The notes: generated by a model from the sequence alone, not told the origin. A stretch of DNA of 64,000 nucleotides from Berberis thunbergii (GCA_003290165.1 QNQO01002048.1:1-64000); one strand, 5' to 3'; positions 24,478 through 35,405 are shown, counted from the stretch's first letter. Translations and numbers: made by a program.

Positions 24478-24575
24478 ATTCTAGACGGCGAGGAAATGGG
24501 CGAGGGAAAGGGAGTTCACCCATCCCTCGCTCCTCTCCCTCACCCCATTTCATCGCTATGTAGAAGGGTTGTTTT
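24478..24575. repeat. GA-rich foldback element, copy 1
   Basis: The left arm ggcgaggaaatgggcgaggg pairs with the right arm ctccctcaccccatttcatc. Similar arms, with the word cgagggatgggt, occur at 25.0, 46.8 and 63.8 kb, so this is a dispersed family of short inverted repeats. Confidence 0.6.
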
Positions 24576-25009
24576 CTCTTTTAGAAATTCTAGCCGAGCT
24601 GGTTTGCTTGCCTGGCCGGCTAAAATTACTCTTTTGTTCCTCCTTTTTAAAGTGTTTGTGGTTGTGTTTTAAAGAAAAATGACAAAATGCGTAAATAAAC
24701 CGGCTAGGCCGGCTAAACTTTCTCTTTCTCTTTAGCCTATCTCTCCTCAACACGTGTGGAACACCACGCCCTGGCACCATCGCCATGGCCTCGCTCTCTA
24801 GAATTGTTGTAGAATAAAATTCATCCTACATCGATCCTTCTATCAGTTGAGATCTTCCTTTGTGTGGTCAGTTGAGGTCCTTCTGTGTCATCCTCCACTT
24901 GTGGGGATGATATTAAGCAAGCGTCTACTAAAACTTTGGAGCCCTTCTTTACAGCGAACCACCCATTTTCTCGAGATGCATGCCATCGCTAATTTGGAGG
25001 GGGATGGAA

Positions 25010-25090
25010 CCACCCATCCCTCGCTCTCTTCCCTCGCCCATTTATAAACAGCGAGGAAATGGGTGCGGAAAAGAGAGCGAGGGATGGGTA
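25010..25090. repeat. GA-rich foldback element, copy 2
   Basis: The arms acccatccctcgctctcttc and its near-complement gaaaagagagcgagggatgg surround a short centre with cgcccatttataaacagcg. The structure is a self-complementary hairpin of about 35-bp stem from the same family as copy 1. Confidence 0.7.
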
Positions 25091-25639
25091 CATCAAAATT
25101 ATCCATGTAGCTCTGCAAAACAACAAAAGCACCAAAAGAAACAATCAGTTCAATCATGAATGATTAAATGGAAATTCCAGATCTTTACACATACCTATAT
25201 GATAAAGTAATGCAAAAATGAAGATTAAGAATACATCAAAGCAAAAGGTAACAAAATCAACTAATGGGTATAACGACAAACCTGTTTTTCAGCCTTTTTT
25301 CATTTGGAACTCCCACACAATCTGACTGAAATAAGAACACAAGCAAAAACTTGCAGTATTGTGAACCAAAAGAGAAAGAGACTGAAAACGGGATGGTGAT
25401 GTTTTCAAAAAAGAAAAAAAAAGACCAAATTGTTGGCGGGGTTCATTTGGATCTGAACTGTAAAAATCGAGTATGTAGATTGTGACTATATGAAGATAAT
25501 TAGACGCACTGAGTGAGTAAGGAGCGGAATTAGCGGATTGATCAATCCCAATAAAACCCGAGATAAATCGGGACAGGACGGGATGCCCACCCCTAAGAAC
25601 AACCATAGCAAACCCAAAACCTTGAAATGAGTTTGCACA

Positions 25640-26420
25640 TTCATTCAGATGACCTTCTAGTAAAAGAGGAGTTTCATTCCGACATACCATTGAAAATTAG
25701 CATGATGCACAAGAAGCTCCGACTGAGTATGTTGTTTTTATTGCAGAAACTGAGGATGTCTATGACAATGAGAGTTGCAATGATGATAATGAAGAAGATT
25801 GGGTATTGTAGGCTAGGAAAGAATGAGACACAGTTGATGTACCTAGGATCTAGTTGAAAAAATATATAGTAAGGAACAAGTTTGTGATGCATTTTACGAA
25901 GAATGTTGTTGTTCGACTTTTAGTGAACTGCAAGGGTCACATTGAATAATGATGGGCACACTACCGGTATTAGGACTATGGGGGAAGACCACACGTGTGA
26001 GGTTTGATAATGGGAAGAACTCAATGATGAATTATAGGTGCCTTGCTAAGGAGTGTGAATCTATAATGAATACCACTTCAAAAATTTTACAACTAACAGC
26101 CTTATCAAAAGAAGTATGGAAGGACCACACTATAAACATCAATTACCATGTATGCTGGAAGGCACAACTTAAAATTTTGGCAAAAGTAATTGGCGGTTAT
26201 GAGGAGATTTATTAGAAGACCCCTTTTTGTTGCATGGAGTTGTTGACAATAAACCTAGATAGCATTGCTACGAAATGATGAGGATGATTGGTTTACATGC
26301 CTTTCTTTGGCATTCTTTGCTATTATCCATGGTTGGTAGCATGGTTGTAGACCTTTAGTGAGGTTGAATAAATACTTTTTGAAGAGCAAATATAGGGATT
26401 ATTTTTTATTTTTTTACAGT
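25640..26420 (+). pseudogene. MULE (Mutator-like) transposase relic
   Basis: Broken frames at 25949-26215 contain TRVRFDNGKNSMMNYRCLAK and, after it, a helix ending KVIGGYEEIY. This resembles the plant MuDR-type N-terminal zinc-ribbon region, VRC..C.W, and the linker ending in GS(Y)EEQY. Acidic Met/Asp-rich residues upstream fit the usual linker. Stops and frameshifts are numerous and the catalytic core is not recognisable. No terminal inverted repeats were identified. Confidence 0.5.
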
Positions 26421-26610
26421 CTTGGAATAATGATCTGTTTCCATTATCTATCTACATTTGCCGGTCTGAATGTTAATAAATTTGGTTCACCTTCTTGAGT
26501 ATAATTGAGATGCACTTGAAGACACATTCAAATTAATTTCTAACCCCATGTGGGCAGGGAAAATGGATTATTCATATTATTGGTTCACATAAATATACTC
26601 TTTGTTTCAG

Positions 26611-26662
26611 GTTAAATCATGGTATACTCCATTTACAAAGTGGGCACTTTTGGAATGATTAG
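26611..26662 (+). pseudogene. secreted-peptide family, orphan exon 2 relic (M)
   Basis: The acceptor tttgtttcag is followed by codons reading LNHGILHLQSGHFWND and then a stop at 26660-26662. The first part aligns with LNPTVIHVQSGR of the gene at 33.3 kb, including the phase (one base completing the Arg codon). The Pro-rich part is lost, and gtgggcactccatttac is repeated just downstream. No partner exon 1 is seen upstream. Confidence 0.55.
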
Positions 26663-27010
26663 CCAAAGTGGGCACTCCATTTACATTCTGGAAATTGATT
26701 TTTCACAGAGGCAGTATTTATTGAACCAACAAATTTGTAAATTGAAAGTTACAAAATAAATTAAAAAAAATTAATACAGCTAATACAAACTTCTTATTAA
26801 ATTGGTAGCTAATTACACGCTTTCTCTAACAATAAGTGCCTGGAAGAATTGACAAGATTTGTGTGTGTGGGAGTTCTTATAGCATAATCACACCAAAATA
26901 TTATTTTGATTAGTTCACTATTATTTTATTTTTTGTGGCATCTGTAATCTATGTATCAAATACTTCGAACACAATGGACAAACCCCTTCACAATATCAAT
27001 CTGAAGCTAG

Positions 27011-27416
27011 CTAGTCGTGTGGAACCCAATCTCCAGGTTTCACGGGGAACCTACCTTGTGGGGAAGGTAATTTCTTTGATGGCACATCCCCAAAGCGGCC
27101 GGTTTCACCTGGGAAATCATTGGGCCTGGCAGAAATGACATGTAATAGTTAAATATAATTGTTAATAGACAACATGTTTTGATCTCAACAAGAGAAATAA
27201 AGAGTGCTGAAATCCAAGGCTGCAACTTCGGTCTGCTCAATCGATTTTTGTTAAGAAAATAGCATAGATATTGTCGATGTTAATCACCAATAGCATCAAA
27301 TATTCTCTTTTGCACCATAAATTTTTCTATTTCCCAGAGAAAATATACCTGCAACAAATTTGAGGCAAGAGGAAGATTAAGCAAAATAAGCTCAACAGTT
27401 GTGAATAAAGCCCCAT
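27011..27416 (-). CDS. small secreted peptide precursor, copy E (complete, 60 aa)
   Basis: There are two exons: 27416-27349 (68 nt) and 27125-27011 (115 nt), joined by a 223-bp GT-AG intron (donor AG/gtatat, acceptor tttctgccag/G). Exon 1 encodes MGLYSQLLSLFCLIFLLPQI followed by C-C, a strong signal peptide. Exon 2 encodes a mature region with GRFGDVPSKKLPSPQGRFPV and ends KPGDWVPHD. Exon length, phase 2 junction and the G-R-F.D.P....SPQG...V-K-P-G block are shared with the copies at 30.2, 33.3, 34.9 and 39.5 kb. I do not recognise a named family. Secretion to the apoplast is inferred; a signalling role would be by analogy with Pro-rich plant peptide hormones. The proximal promoter is homologous to that of copy F. 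Confidence 0.7.
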
Positions 27417-27519
27417 TATTCTTCCCAGGTGGTCTAAAATATGAAGACTCCTAACTTTCAACCCACACAGTCTGACAAACCAAGTAAGAAGATGATGAGG
27501 CATGCAATCAGGAGATGTG

Positions 27520-27528
27520 TTTATAAAG
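27520..27528 (-). promoter_or_regulatory. TATA box of copy E
   Basis: Read on the - strand, tttataaac lies about 105 bp upstream of the ATG. The equivalent position in copies F and F' reads ccttataag, embedded in the conserved flank agatgtg.ttataa.gaacagagtt.tgacca. Confidence 0.6.
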
Positions 27529-28084
27529 AACAGAGTTATGACCAAGTGAACAAGTGCCAATTAGAAGACTCCTCTTGAAAGTTCTTTGTTTTTAGTTATT
27601 ATTCTAAATCAGAAGTGGACTTGGGTGTTTCCTCTCCACTCTTCCACTATGTTTTTAACTTTTTTTTTTTATGATTTTTCATGAAAAAATAATCAACAGT
27701 GACCGAGTCAAAACCTGAATATATGTTCAGAAGCTCAGCACTTCCAAGGAAGTTATCACTTTCAATGCCGGCCCTTCAACTTAACTGAAGGGTTATCTTA
27801 TTAAATTATTGTGAAACATGTTTGGTAATGATCAATTGCACTAATGATCATTGAGATTTCCTTCAATGTAGAAAACCATCTGACGGTCCAGAATGTTACA
27901 ATACGACCACTAAAATGGAATTCTTGGATTAAAAAAATTAATGGGTCCACAAAACTAATACAAGTTGTCCAATTAAGCACACAAGAGTAATTTAAATGTA
28001 GAAATATCTTGGTTATTGACATTCAGACTGAATTCCTTAAGTAAAAACATCCCCTGATAGAAGTTCTGTTATAGATTTTATATC

Positions 28085-28230
28085 TGTGTGATAGATTTGG
28101 TCACTTGAAAGCAGGAAAATTGGTCAGATTTCCGGCCAACGAATGAGAAAAATGGGAGTGATTGATTTCATAATTCACAATTGCTGCGCGCTTGTTTCTT
28201 CATGAACATTGATCCTCTTTTCATAAGTTT
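28085..28230 (+). pseudogene. secreted-peptide family, degenerate exon 1 and leader (H)
   Basis: The leader tagatttggtcacttgaaagcagg....tcagatttccggcca matches that of the 33.3-kb copy. An ATG at 28152 begins MGVIDFIIHNCCALVSS and then meets TGA, because the signal-peptide exon is interrupted by a short insertion. The orphan exon 2 at 29563 on the same strand may once have belonged to it, with an intron of about 1.3 kb. Confidence 0.5.
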
Positions 28231-29516
28231 CTCCTGGGTAGATAGATTTTACATTCAAAATAATTCAACTATCTATAGTCAATTTAAACGAAGTTAGATT
28301 ATATAGAGCAGATGAATGTATCTGGATACAACCTAAGTTTTACATACAGAGGGCTATATCAAAATATCAGTTTTTTTTACTGACCGATATGCTAAGTATA
28401 TCAATTTCCTATCTCTGGGGAAACCATAAACCAAAAAGGCATAGAAATAGTAAGAGCAAAAATTTATTTGGTTTTTGTACTTGATAGAATGCTAACAGAT
28501 CGAAGAACACACATTGATAGACTTCAATATATGTAATACGCACGTAATACACGTAGCCAATGCTCATCAGACCAAGCCTGGATCCAATGGTGAAAAATTA
28601 TATTAATCTTCCAAACAGGAATGTTGTGCAAAATGCCAAAATCTATAACCCTCTTGGCCAAACAAATCACCATATTCAGACAGAATGCTCGACCATGTCA
28701 TGGTATCCCACAAAAACACATTTATCACTTTTGGGCATGGACAAATTACAAAAAATAAGAGATTGGCAATTTTATCAAGAATCTACAGGTGGTTTAAAAC
28801 TTCCAAATACCAAATTAGAACTCATAGCCAATTACTCATTCTAACCAATAGAAGATCATAAGTCCTAAAACCACCACCTTCAACATATAAGACACCTAAA
28901 GGGGCATACATTCAACAAAATAAGAGCCTAAAAGGTCTAGAAAACAAAGAAAGAACCCCACACGAATTTCAAACTTTGTTCCGCAGAAATAAGATTGAAC
29001 AAGTTGCTTGGAAAGTCTTGTGTCCAATGGGAAAGGAAACTAAAAATGGTGACAACGTGTAATAGGTGTCAACAGATTAAAAAAAGAACATCCGATCGTT
29101 ATCAGGAAAGGAAAGAAATGGTTGACAATTAGCTCTTTCTGTATAGGAGCGGAGGACAACAAACTCAACGCCATGAACTTAATCAGAATTGATGTGAATA
29201 ACACCAAAAGGACCATTCGAATTTGAACTAGATAGAAAGATAGAGGATAAAGGCAAAAGCACCAGACCATAGGTACAAAACACTACGCAGAGAAGAAGTT
29301 CTATATGCCAACTTCTCTTGTGTGATTTCGACGTGGAGATTCTAGCTAAAGGACAGCAACAGCAGTCATAGTAACAGGAATGGCACACACTTGGTTAAGA
29401 CTGATTCATTGTGCGACTTGTGCTGTCTGTGCATCTCGTTTGTTTTGCTTTAGGTTGTTGTTAATTAGCTAGGTAGGAGCTAGCATTGATTTAAACTTCC
29501 AGTCGCCTGCTTAATG
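28231..29516. other. no supportable gene; possible retroelement remains
   Basis: Short frames on both strands (for example 28560-28844 + and 29040-29388 -) carry no domain I can name. The segment separates relic exon 1 (H) from relic exon 2 (L). Confidence 0.35.
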
Positions 29517-29562
29517 ATTAAGCATATTGTTGATTAACAAAAATCCTTTATCTTTGCTTCTG

Positions 29563-29661
29563 GTTAAACCATGGCATAGTCCATTTACATAGTGGGCATT
29601 TTTCGATGATCTGCCAAAGAAACCACCATCTCCGAAGGGGAAGCACCCAGTTCATCCTTGA
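29563..29661 (+). pseudogene. secreted-peptide family, exon 2 relic (L)
   Basis: After a damaged acceptor (ttgcttctg instead of ttcag) the sequence reads LNHGIVHLHSGHF. After a one-base frameshift it continues DLPKKPPSPKGKHPVHP and stops at 29659-29661. The Pro-rich block corresponds to the mature region of copies E and F. Acceptor loss and frameshift mark it as non-functional. Confidence 0.65.
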
Positions 29662-30225
29662 CATACTGCAAGCAAAACTGAGCTTCGTTGTATTTTAATT
29701 GTTTTATTCATTGGTTTATGTATATATATTCTATTCTGCTTGTACAAAATATATATTTTGGCCTTTGAAATTTGAACTTTTGGTATTACTGAAAATGTTC
29801 AGAGTTGCCTCTGAAGTAAATTATTGAACGCCTCTTCAACAGATGTTATTCAAACATTCAGGAAATTGAACATTTACAACATCTGAAATGAATGATTCTT
29901 TTCACAGAAGCAATACTTAATCAATGAACCGATAACAAATAGTATTTGATGCAATGAATATTGTTGAATGAGCATACGAGTTAATGTGGTATAATTCTCA
30001 AAGTATGAACAAAAAATATTCGTTTTTAACACAGCTAATACAAACTTTTCATTGACTTAGTGGCAAATACAGACTCTTAACAATGAGTTCTTAAAATAAC
30101 TACGCCCTGATTTTTATTTTTATTTGACATTTATTTTATTTTTGTACCATCTGTAATCTAAGCATCAGATACCATCAACATATTGAACACGATGGACAAA
30201 CCCCTTGATAACAATGAATTTGAAG

Positions 30226-30765
30226 CTACGAGTTTACTTGGTCCCAATGTCCAGGTTTAACTGGGGGCTTGCCCTGTGGAGAGGGTGGTTTGTTTGGTGG
30301 TTTGTCCTCGAAGCGACCTCGATAAGTAGGGGCAGCATTAACAGTGATCCTGGGCCGGACAGAAATCAAAATGTATTATTAAAAGAGGAATGTCAAGAAA
30401 TTTAAGTACTGAAATTTTGAGAAGTACGTTTAATTTTTTTCTAAAATACTGCAACTTTGAAGTAATAAGAAAATAGAGAATTTTTGCATCTGGCATTTTT
30501 TTTCTTGTGCCTGCTTCAGGTTCCCCTTAAAGTTTTCAGACTCTAACCTGAAATTTGATATTACAATTTCAAAACATGCTATGCTAACTATAAAGAAATA
30601 AGTTTTAGTTGAAGCAAAACTGCGAGGATATAAATAGATTTTCTTGATAATTTGTTTATTAATCCATATATGTCTTAGAGTATGATCCACTTACCTACAA
30701 GAAGCTTGAGACAAGAGTAGGAGGATTAAGCAAAGTAAGCTGAACAACTGTGAGAAAAAACCCAT
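30226..30765 (-). CDS. small secreted peptide precursor, copy F (complete, 64 aa)
   Basis: Exon 1 is 30765-30695 (71 nt) and exon 2 is 30349-30226 (124 nt), with an intron of 345 bp (donor AG/gtaagt, acceptor ggcccag/G). Exon 1 encodes MGFFSQLFSLLCLILLLLSQ and then ASC, a typical signal peptide. The mature part includes RGRFEDKPPNKPPSPQGKPP followed by VKPGHWDQVNS. The acceptor position used in copy E reads ccg here, so the start of exon 2 is shifted to the next cag; this keeps the frame open. Tyr-Arg-Gly-Arg before Phe gives possible basic processing sites. An identical protein is encoded at 39537-40076. Family not recognised; secretion is inferred from the signal peptide only. Confidence 0.7.
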
Positions 30766-30875
30766 TTTTCTTCCCAGGTGGTTTGTAATCAGACCCAACT
30801 CCTAACTATCAAGCCACACAGCTGACTGACACACCCTTAAAGGAGGATGATCAGTCTAGCGACAGGGGAGATGTG

Positions 30876-30884
30876 CTTATAAGG
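30876..30884 (-). promoter_or_regulatory. TATA box of copy F
   Basis: Read on the - strand, ccttataag lies about 110 bp upstream of the ATG, at the same position as in copy E, and is conserved in the duplicate at 40187-40195. Confidence 0.6.
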
Positions 30885-31356
30885 AACAGAGTTGTGACCA
30901 AGCAAGTAAATACCAAGAAATTTCTCTAATTAATGAATAATCATAGTCAATTAATATTTTGATGAATAATTTAAGATTGTGAAGCTAGATCAACATGTAT
31001 AATCAAGAGTTATATTCTTCACCTTGCTGAGACGTCACTTTGGATTAACCTGATCGCGATTAGAAATTTCTTCGGTGCTCTTTCATAATATAAATTTATT
31101 AAGTTATGTAACCCGAGGTCAACAAATAAGTTAGGTGGTGAATCGATGATCTTCAAGGTAGACTTTTCTTTAATCAAGATGATCAACCGGTCCTAATGTC
31201 ACCACACTACCTTTGGAATGGAAAGAATTCTTGAATAAACATAATAGGTCTCATAAAACTAACACAAATTATGCAATTAAACACTCAAGTTTAATTAATT
31301 ATCACAACTATAACAATTTTTTTTTGTTTTATCAAAGTTTGATTGTAAGTACATGG

Positions 31357-31515
31357 TCCCAACCCGGACTGTCCCGGTTCCAAATAGTCCGGATCCAATC
31401 AGGCCATAAAAAAAAAAAGTGGTTTTCTCAACCCGGACTGTTCCCGATTGACTGAACCGGGACTGGGACTGGGATATGCCTCAACCCTGACTGACCCGAA
31501 CCGTGCCCACCCCTA
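31357..31515. mobile_element. hAT-like MITE fragment
   Basis: The right end gtgcccacccctaa matches the terminal tagggg.gggca of the elements at 35795 and 38065. The interior repeats cccggactg and gactgggactggg. It replaces the part of the segmental duplication that, at 40658 onward, leads into peptide copy J. Confidence 0.5.
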
Positions 31516-32280
31516 AGTTTATGAGTTATCTTGGCAAGTGACAATGGGGATGCAGTCAACATATCCCACACCAAATAAGACCCGCCCTAGGAGCTTTTTG
31601 CAATTAAGGAGTTTCATTAAAATGCTCCGAATTTATATTTTACTTTCTTAATAAACTAAAATTCAATAGCAAATGGGGATAAGCCTTGTTAAAATTAGGA
31701 TAATTTCATTAGAGTCTCAAAAAAAAAATCTCCAGATTTGGCACCTTTTACGAAGCAATAAATTATGTAATTAAATTGATTTTGGCATCGTTAATTATAT
31801 TTATAAACTAAAAGACCTTGGAAATCTCGAGACATATTTAGAATTCAAACGCATACTTGTTACTATTGGAGATGTGCTCGATTTAAGCGTGTGAATTAGT
31901 CTCACAAGGGTTAAAGAGTTGTATCGTGTATGACATGTCTCTAGGAACGATACCTTTAGAGACAATAGAGCTCGACAATCTCGTTTTCACGCTGTGAAGT
32001 GGTTCACAATGAGACATGGTTCAGTGCTTCCACAATGAATCCCTTGGCTTTACGAAATATATGTACTTGCCATGTGAATGCGGGAAGTTGTGAATTCAAA
32101 ATGAAGAAGGGTTACACTCAAGAACAATTCAAGATATTCCTTGTCAATTGAACAATAAGTTTAGCAGAAAATTCAATCCGTTTAAAAGCCTAACATGGAC
32201 TTAGAAATCGACCTTGTCCTACAGTGTGATATACTTGTAGAGCTTGAGAGTTTGCACCCTACCATGGCCTGCATATACAG
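31516..32280 (+). pseudogene. secreted-peptide family promoter relic (N)
   Basis: Homologous to 35406-36705 without its 656-bp insertion, and to 16250-16680. It then runs into the proximal promoter block shared with copies A-D (aaaattcaatccg.ttaaaagcctaacatggac, gagcttgagagtttgca, ccatggcctgca). The match stops at about 32270, before the TATA box and exon 1. Confidence 0.6.
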
Positions 32281-32441
32281 TGTGATTGCAGTCATGCTTA
32301 GAAGTTCATTTGTGTTGTTTGCTGACTAAAAGAAGAGTCTTCAAGGCCAATTGAAGATTTGTATCATGATCTAGCCATATAAGTCGCATAATTTATCATC
32401 TTGTACAACATAGCCAACAAATGATCTAGCCATATAAGTCA

Positions 32442-32584
32442 CATTTAATTGAGGTAGTTAGTAAGTCGCAACTCACGTTTTCAACATAGCAGATCAGTCG
32501 AGACTTAAAAAATTTCAAAGTCTTGACTGATCTGGCTATGTTGAATACGTGAGTGCGACTTACTAACTGCCTCAATCAAATGTG
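32442..32584. repeat. 143-bp hairpin with about 65-bp stem
   Basis: The left arm 32442-32506 pairs with the right arm 32521-32584 in near-perfect inverted complement. Both contain tagtaagtcgca, cacgt and caacatagc, with about five mismatches or single-base bulges. The loop is about 14 bp (aaaaaatttcaaag). A direct repeat, gatctagccatataagtc, precedes it. It may be a small MITE or a hairpin RNA precursor. Confidence 0.8.
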
Positions 32585-32822
32585 TAGACTCAATGATGCA
32601 TCCAAAACGTGATCAGCTTAATAGCAAGTCTAAAAAAATTATTGCCTTGTAACAATTCAACTGATTTAATCTACGTGTTGACTGATGATGATATAAGATT
32701 CAACCATAGAAGCCAACCTTATAACTACGTATATGTATTGACTAAATGACTCATTTGTTGGCAGAATTAATCCTTGTGAAACATCACCTGATCATACAAG
32801 TTATCTATTATAAATTGAGGTC

Positions 32823-33236
32823 AACTATACCGTAAATTCACATGGTACTACTGTGTATAAGAACATGGACAATTTTTAGGCCCATGGATAATTGGAGTGG
32901 GTTTAATATTCCAACACTCCCCCTCAGTGCAAGCGCGAGGAAAATACAGAAAATTCTCACAGCGATTGCGTTGGACGAAGACTCGAACCCACGACCTCCG
33001 AAGACCAATGCTCTGATACCATGATAAATTGTCAACTCTCTAAAAGCTCGAACTTGTAGAGAAAGCGAATTCAATCATATATCAAGCGGAAGCAAGAGCG
33101 GGGTCGTGGGACTACAACTATATCGATGGGTACCAATCGTACAACTATACCGTAAATTCACACGGTACTACCGTGTATAAGCACATGGACAATTTTTAGG
33201 CCCATGGATAATTTGAGTGGATTTAATATTCCAACA
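32823..33236 (-). mobile_element. TRIM retrotransposon with tRNA-Met primer site
   Basis: Read on the - strand, an LTR of about 215 bp (TGTTGGAATATT...TTTATCA, 33236-33022) is followed directly by TGGTATCAGAGC at 33021-33010, the plant initiator-Met primer binding site. An internal region of only about 93 bp ends in the polypurine tract gaggggga. The second LTR starts TGTTGGAATATT at 32916 and is truncated at 32823; the shared 93 bp are about 93% identical. No coding capacity. The internal region contains a B-box-like gggttcgagtc. Confidence 0.82.
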
Positions 33237-33306
33237 AATCTGTATGTTAGATTTGGTCACCTAAAATCAGGAAAGTGTGTCAGATTTCCGGCCACCAAAG
33301 AGGAAA

Positions 33307-33586
33307 GTGGGGCTGTTTCTGCAGTTGTTGCGCTTTTGTTTATTCATCATCGTCTTCGCTCAAGTTTCTTGCAGGTTTGTAACTTGGTATAGATTATATC
33401 TAATGAAGATACACTTCACCGAATTAATCTCAAATTTCTCAACTAATACATGGTTTCTCCCTTTTATCTTGCAGACTTAATCCTACTGTCATCCATGTAC
33501 AAAGTGGCCGACCTAGCGACAATCCATCAAGTATTCCGCAATCTCCACCTAAGGGAAATCCCTCAGTTGTACCTGGTCATGCATAA
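33307..33586 (+). pseudogene. secreted-peptide gene copy G, start codon lost
   Basis: Exon 1 (33307-33374, 68 nt) and exon 2 (33475-33586, 112 nt) are joined by a 100-bp GT-AG intron. The expected ATG is GTG; otherwise the signal peptide VGLFLQLLRFCLFIIVFAQV, then SC, is intact. Exon 2 stays open to TAA and includes SGRPSDNPSSIPQSPPKGNP and ends VVPGHA. No in-frame upstream ATG is evident, so the gene is probably dead by a single A-to-G change unless a non-AUG start is used. The mature part diverges in sequence from E and F but keeps SP..G.P...PGH. The leader is shared with relic H. Confidence 0.65.
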
Positions 33587-33742
33587 CCTTTGTTCAGATA
33601 AATATATTTGTGTATCTTTTAATCTTTTAATTACAATAATTTATAATTTTAATTACTTGTTTCTCATACATAGATGTGGTGACGTTGTGAGTGTACACAC
33701 AGGTTATACAGGTGAAAGAGGCTAGGGTAGCAAACACTCTAA

Positions 33743-34048
33743 GGGTGTGTTTGGTTGTATGGAATTTCATGTCATAGGAATTCACGAAGAGATCCCTATA
33801 TTTTAAGCTAAACTTCACATTCACCATTTGATTTTGTAATCAATGATGGAAATGGAAGTCCCATGGACATGAAAATTTCACTCCTGGGTTCTCCAAGGCA
33901 TGTGATTCACATGTTCATGAGACTTTCATTCCCATTAGTATCACAAAATCAAATAATGGATGTAAAATGATATATCATTTTAGCCTAAAATATAGGGATC
34001 CCCTCATAAATTTCCATGACATAGGATTCTATGCAACCAAACACACCC
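33743..34048. mobile_element. Tourist (PIF/Harbinger) MITE
   Basis: Terminal inverted repeats gggtgtgtttggttgtatgg and its complement (ttctatgcaaccaaacacac, ending ccc) are flanked by the 3-bp duplication TAA at 33740-33742 and 34049-34051. Length is 306 bp. The subterminal taaaatatagggat is also inverted. Confidence 0.9.
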
Positions 34049-34263
34049 TAAGTACTTTGATCTAATCGCCAAAGAAGCAAATTATGTGTTAAAATTACCG
34101 GATGATGTTTGTAAGAGCTTCGTGGCTGTGTGTCTCAGGGAGTGTTTGTTCCCCGGAAACTTGTAACTAGCAGATTGCTTAATGGGAATAAAGATATGTT
34201 TGGTCGCATGAACCCTCATTCATCTATGTTATGTGTACTTTCTCAAAGGTTTTAGCATATATA

Positions 34264-34340
34264 AGGGTGTGTTTGGTTGCATGGAATCCTATGTGGATGG
34301 AAATCTATGAGGAATCTCTATATTTTAAATGCTCATAACC
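34264..34340. mobile_element. partial Tourist MITE end
   Basis: A second copy of the terminus gggtgtgtttggttgcatgg with the next 55 bp of the same family follows the complete element by about 215 bp; the remainder is missing. Confidence 0.7.
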
Positions 34341-34917
34341 AGATCGGTCAAAAATCCTCTGATTGTTATATATAAATATATCATTTGAAATGTTTATATA
34401 TCTATAGTTGGATCTGTTAGGGATGTAACACTACTTGAGCATGCAGTTAATCCCACTTCGGTTAAGGAGTTGCATCATGTGAAGTTAATAAGGATTATAC
34501 ATGTCTTGTAGTAGCAACAATGCCTTTTTGGGGCAGTTGAGCCTTTTTTAGTAAAAACCCCACCCTCGAGAGCCCGTGGGTGTTCAAATTAGAAACAATA
34601 TCATTTCTTCGCCACCTTCAACCCCATCCAACAGGATCAACATGGAAAGTCTTGCGTTGTGCTTGAATTACACTTCAACCCACAAACTAGAAAAAATAAT
34701 ACCATGCTTTTGTTTTTCAACAATTCACTATTTAATCCTGGATTTTTTATTGAAATTGAAAACATTACGTAAGATACATGGTAAATAAAGGAATGCATAA
34801 AAATAGACGAAGATCAAGTTATCGCCAATGGCTAGTGATGTAGGAGGGATGATGCAGGAGCAAAGCTTCTATTTCAGCTAGCTTCTTATTGATCGTTGCC
34901 ACTCTTGTCGAACATGC

Positions 34918-35266
34918 TCAAGGGTAATCAGGTCGCCAAGGGTGATAAGGATGCGTATTTATATTGGCCTGTGGAGATGGTGGAAAATGTACTGGTCTGC
35001 GAATGCGGCCATGCCTGCCAAAGAAACAGAGCGAGAAACTTGTATTAACATTGTTAGGTTTTGCCTGGCGGAGTGAATTTTGACATATATGAATAATCAC
35101 AAGTAACTCAGTATACATAACATGTATAATTTACATGAAGTTCAATTAGTGAATCAGATCAGCCAACAAGATCGATAACAAGAACAAGAACAAGAACATC
35201 AATACAACTTTGTTTGAGGCGGCTTTACTTACCTGCAAGATGCCTGACTCTTCTGCTAAACCTCAT
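34918..35266 (-). pseudogene. secreted-peptide gene copy I, signal peptide deleted
   Basis: Exon 2 (35014-34918) follows a good acceptor (tttggcag) and reads, from the junction, HGRIRRPVHFPPSPQANINT and then HPYHPWRPDYP to a TGA. This keeps the PPSPQ core but has a different tail. Exon 1 (35266-35233) has an ATGAGG start like copy J and an intact donor (AG/gtaagt). It is only 34 nt: the hydrophobic core is deleted and the reading phase no longer fits exon 2. The protein could not be secreted as in E and F. Confidence 0.6.
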
Positions 35267-35405
35267 CTGACGATGTCACATCATTCTGGTTGCAAAACCC
35301 GATTTCCTAGCATCACTCATAAATAAATGGTTAGGGTTGTGGATGTATGTACGGGTAAAAAAAATGTACAAGTTAGTATTTTGATATAAAATTATTGGAA
35401 TAATA

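Larger units (their letters stand above)
29517..31356. repeat. 1.84-kb segmental duplication, proximal copy
   Basis: Nearly identical to 38832-40657, in the same orientation, with an offset of about 9.31 kb. It spans relic exon 2 (L), the complete peptide gene F and the start of the divergent upstream region. Coding exons of F are identical between copies. Scattered substitutions and short indels (for example tatatatattc against tatattc) occur outside them. The right end is cut by a hAT-like fragment. Confidence 0.92.

Noticed and set aside
30205..30405. 66-codon + strand frame (also at 39516-39716) with Trp-rich composition
   Set aside because: It is antisense to exon 2 of peptide genes F and F'; the sense strand has the splice-consistent, family-conserved reading.
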